Assembly (NCBI RefSeq): GCF_001870465.1
Contig: NZ_MDGK01000017.1
Span: 62,001 to 126,000 of the forward strand
DNA from: Pseudomonas extremorientalis
GTDB lineage: Bacteria; Pseudomonadota; Gammaproteobacteria; Pseudomonadales; Pseudomonadaceae
DNA: 64,000 bases
Direction of reading: 5' to 3'
Shown: positions 62,826 to 64,000 of the stretch, piece after piece
How the letters are laid out: every line of letters begins with the position of its first letter
How positions within the stretch are numbered: the first letter of the stretch is position 1
The notes under the pieces: generated by a model
What the model saw: only the letters and a program-made list of their open reading frames with translations
What the model was told of the DNA's origin: nothing
Database searches by the model: none
Program-made: the position numbers and the translations under genes

Positions 62826-63431
62826 TTATTTTCTGGAGAGCGATGCGATCATTTGATCAAAGGCCGTTAGCGAATATCTTCCATCAAGGTTTTCTACGGT
62901 GGGCATTTTTGAAGGAAACCCGAATCGCACTCTGCCAGGAAGCACTTCATCCATAGCTGAGTACCAGGTCAGCAGAGCTTGTTGGAGGCGCACGTGTAGC
63001 TCGAATCTACTCCGTCGGCGGGTGGTGTCTGCTTTGGCTCGTTCGCGCGCGAGCTGAGGATCTATGCGGCCAACAATGTAACAGTCAGCAAAGCCAATAC
63101 GTCCTTGTGCGATCGTTTCTCTTGTGGCATCCAATTCTATTCGCCAGTCGTGTTCGCTCGCCTCGCCGATCTGCCAAAGGCTCCAAATGTAGTGGAGCTT
63201 GAGAGGGTCACTGTCACACAAAACCCACGAAGAAATGTCTTCCATGGCCAGCGTCGTTTGCCAGCGATCCACGTTTCGCTCTGCCCAAAAAGTTGCTGCT
63301 CCGACTGGATCCTTTATCCGATCCGGCTCGTTTTCAAAACGGCCGTTTTCAGGAATGACATGTTGCCCTCCATGCTTAGAGCACCAAGTGGTTTTCCCGC
63401 TGGCGCTGATACCCTCAACAACCAAAATCAT
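62826..63431 (-). CDS. P-loop kinase-like protein
   Basis: 201 aa from MILVVEGISASGKTTW at 63431 (GGAG 11 bp upstream). Walker A is GISASGKTT. Later features are WVLCDSDPLKLHYIWSLWQ, a likely second acidic site, and an Arg-rich lid RERAKADTTRRRSRFELH. It resembles small-molecule or nucleoside kinases of the AAA/zeta-toxin-like P-loop superfamily. The substrate is unknown. It lies between mobile-element fragments, so it is accessory cargo. Confidence 0.75.
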   Translation of the reverse strand: MILVVEGISASGKTTWCSKHGGQHVIPENGRFENEPDRIKDPVGAATFWAERNVDRWQTTLAMEDISSWVLCDSDPLKLHYIWSLWQIGEASEHDWRIELDATRETIAQGRIGFADCYIVGRIDPQLARERAKADTTRRRSRFELHVRLQQALLTWYSAMDEVLPGRVRFGFPSKMPTVENLDGRYSLTAFDQMIASLSRK

Positions 63432-63487
63432 CGTTACGACTACTCCGTTAATTGCGCCATCCTTGTAAGTCCCAAAGCATCGGGGGA

Positions 63488-63592
63488 TTACGTGGTTTCT
63501 GCCGCCACCCACTGATGCGGCAGCAGTTGCCTGATCTCACGCGCTCGCTGTGTCGGCAGCCGCATCAGCACATCTGTAAGATAGGCATACCC
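63488..63592 (-). pseudogene. IS66 TnpC C-terminal fragment
   Basis: Minus strand reads YAYLTDVLMRLPTQRAREIR then QLLPHQWVAAETT and stop. This matches the end of the intact TnpC here (YAYLKDVLTRLPTQRASG...DLLPFRW). Only 34 codons remain, opposite in direction to the intact copy and divergent in sequence, so it comes from another IS66 element. Confidence 0.85.
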
Positions 63593-63619
63593 TATCTCTA
63601 AATCTTGGGCAAATGCACA

Positions 63620-63653
63620 GGTGAACCGCAGTTCACCATGTTCACCTGTTCAC
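63620..63653 (-). repeat. Iterated GTTCAC repeats with one inverted copy
   Basis: GTTCAC starts at 63631, 63640 and 63648, with an inverted GGTGAAC at 63620-63626. The 9/8-bp spacing mirrors the GTCAAC array at 62612. Confidence 0.55.
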
Positions 63654-63654
63654 T

Positions 63655-63736
63655 AAGCTGGGCATCTTTCCGCTAACAAGATCGGGCGGATTTCCGACCC
63701 CGTGTCTCAATGAAAACCTCAGGGGCCCCCGGCAGT
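63655..63736 (-). repeat. Degenerate segment copy B (downstream of DUF927-type gene)
   Basis: Inverted relative to copy A at 62432-62506; includes TGCCGGGGGCCCCTGAGG and ACACGGGGTCGGAAATCC on the minus strand and continues GATCTTGTTAGCGGAAAGAT. Confidence 0.7.
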
Positions 63737-64000
63737 GTGCAGGGCATCGCCCATGCCGTGTTCCATCGTCTTGCGAAAGCCCAGCCGATCAATCGTGCGT
63801 GGGCCGTGCTCATCGATCTTGGCGGCGGCAGATTCCCAACGGGTGAATCGGCTTTCTCCTAAGCGCTCGATGACCTGGCGCAGCCGCGCCAAGATCGCAT
63901 CACCCTCGAAGTTACCGGCGCCGCCACGTTCGGCCAGCCACGCATGCAGACACACCCGTGCGGCGGTTGTGGCTGTGCCATCGGGCCAGCGAGTAACGCC
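63719..64000 (-). CDS. DUF927-type integrative-element protein, C-terminal part
   Basis: Only the last 93 residues are in the window; the gene continues beyond the right edge. The end reads GVTRWPDGTATTAARVCLHA, then WLAERGGAGN, EGDAILARLRQVIERLGESR and RTIDRLGFRKT. This is the C-terminus typical of DUF927 superfamily-II-helicase/primase-like proteins carried by integrative elements. The last 16 residues (MEHGMGDALHTAGGP) are less typical and could be a frameshifted tail. The gene shows that the right end of the window lies in an integrated mobile element. Confidence 0.75.
   Translation of the reverse strand, partial: GVTRWPDGTATTAARVCLHAWLAERGGAGNFEGDAILARLRQVIERLGESRFTRWESAAAKIDEHGPRTIDRLGFRKTMEHGMGDALHTAGGP

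Noticed and set aside
62561..62956. 131-codon plus-strand frame over the GTCAAC repeats
   Set aside because: Runs through a direct-repeat array and into the antisense of the kinase gene; no family signal.
58206..64000. CRISPR array or tRNA attachment site in the mobile region
   Set aside because: The GTCAAC and GTTCAC arrays are too short and closely spaced for CRISPR, and no tRNA cloverleaf was found near 58.2 kb.

Overview
The window is chromosomal DNA of a Pseudomonas, most likely from the P. fluorescens group. Support comes from the high G+C content and codon use, the REP-type palindromes, a short LOV photoreceptor of the Pseudomonas type, a complete cyoABCDE cluster, an fhp/fhpR-type pair and a LitR-like MerR regulator. 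No rRNA, tRNA or CRISPR array was seen. All calls come from reading the sequence; no database search was run.

Layout. 0-5.3 kb: a partial antibiotic-biosynthesis-type monooxygenase, a MerR/LitR-like regulator, a degenerate PilZ protein, a short LOV protein, a flavodoxin, and a LysR regulator divergent from a CidA/LrgB pair. 5.4-14.5 kb: an uncharacterised catabolic-looking block (class II aldolase, Asp-nucleophile alpha/beta hydrolase, MFE-2-like dehydrogenase, DUF1302 and DUF1329 proteins, large MalT-like LuxR regulator). 14.5-26.8 kb: AraC regulator, EamA transporter, NorR/FhpR with flavohaemoglobin, DsbB, cytochrome bo3 oxidase genes, and an exported HisC-like aminotransferase. 26.9-35.5 kb: housekeeping and orphan genes (GabT-like aminotransferase, two LysR regulators in the window overall, AapJ-like binding protein, diguanylate cyclase, PhoD-like phosphatase) and a kinase remnant. 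35.5-39.5 kb: bacteriophytochrome with its haem oxygenase, a response regulator and a small cytochrome c.

39.5-46.4 kb is an accessory stretch. It holds two long unrecognised proteins that both carry a PD-(D/E)XK-like signature. Between them lies a colicin E3-type bacteriocin with its immunity gene and a third gene of unknown role. The second nuclease-like gene is visibly A+T-richer than its surroundings. 46.5-49.4 kb holds a PH-domain protein, a LysE exporter and unknown membrane proteins.

49.5-58.2 kb is a complete alternative chemosensory operon (MCP, CheY, STAS protein, CheA, MCP, CheW, CheR, CheD, CheB) ending in a strong terminator. From 58.3 kb to the end the DNA is mobile and scrambled: a gene cut by an IS66 element, a GNAT acetyltransferase, a P-loop kinase, a second IS66 fragment, the 3' end of a DUF927-type gene, and two degenerate inverted copies of one mobile-element intergenic segment.

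Functional themes are light sensing (LOV plus LitR-like plus bacteriophytochrome), respiration and NO detoxification, a hydrophobic-compound catabolic module, interbacterial or phage conflict, and a non-flagellar-type chemosensory pathway.
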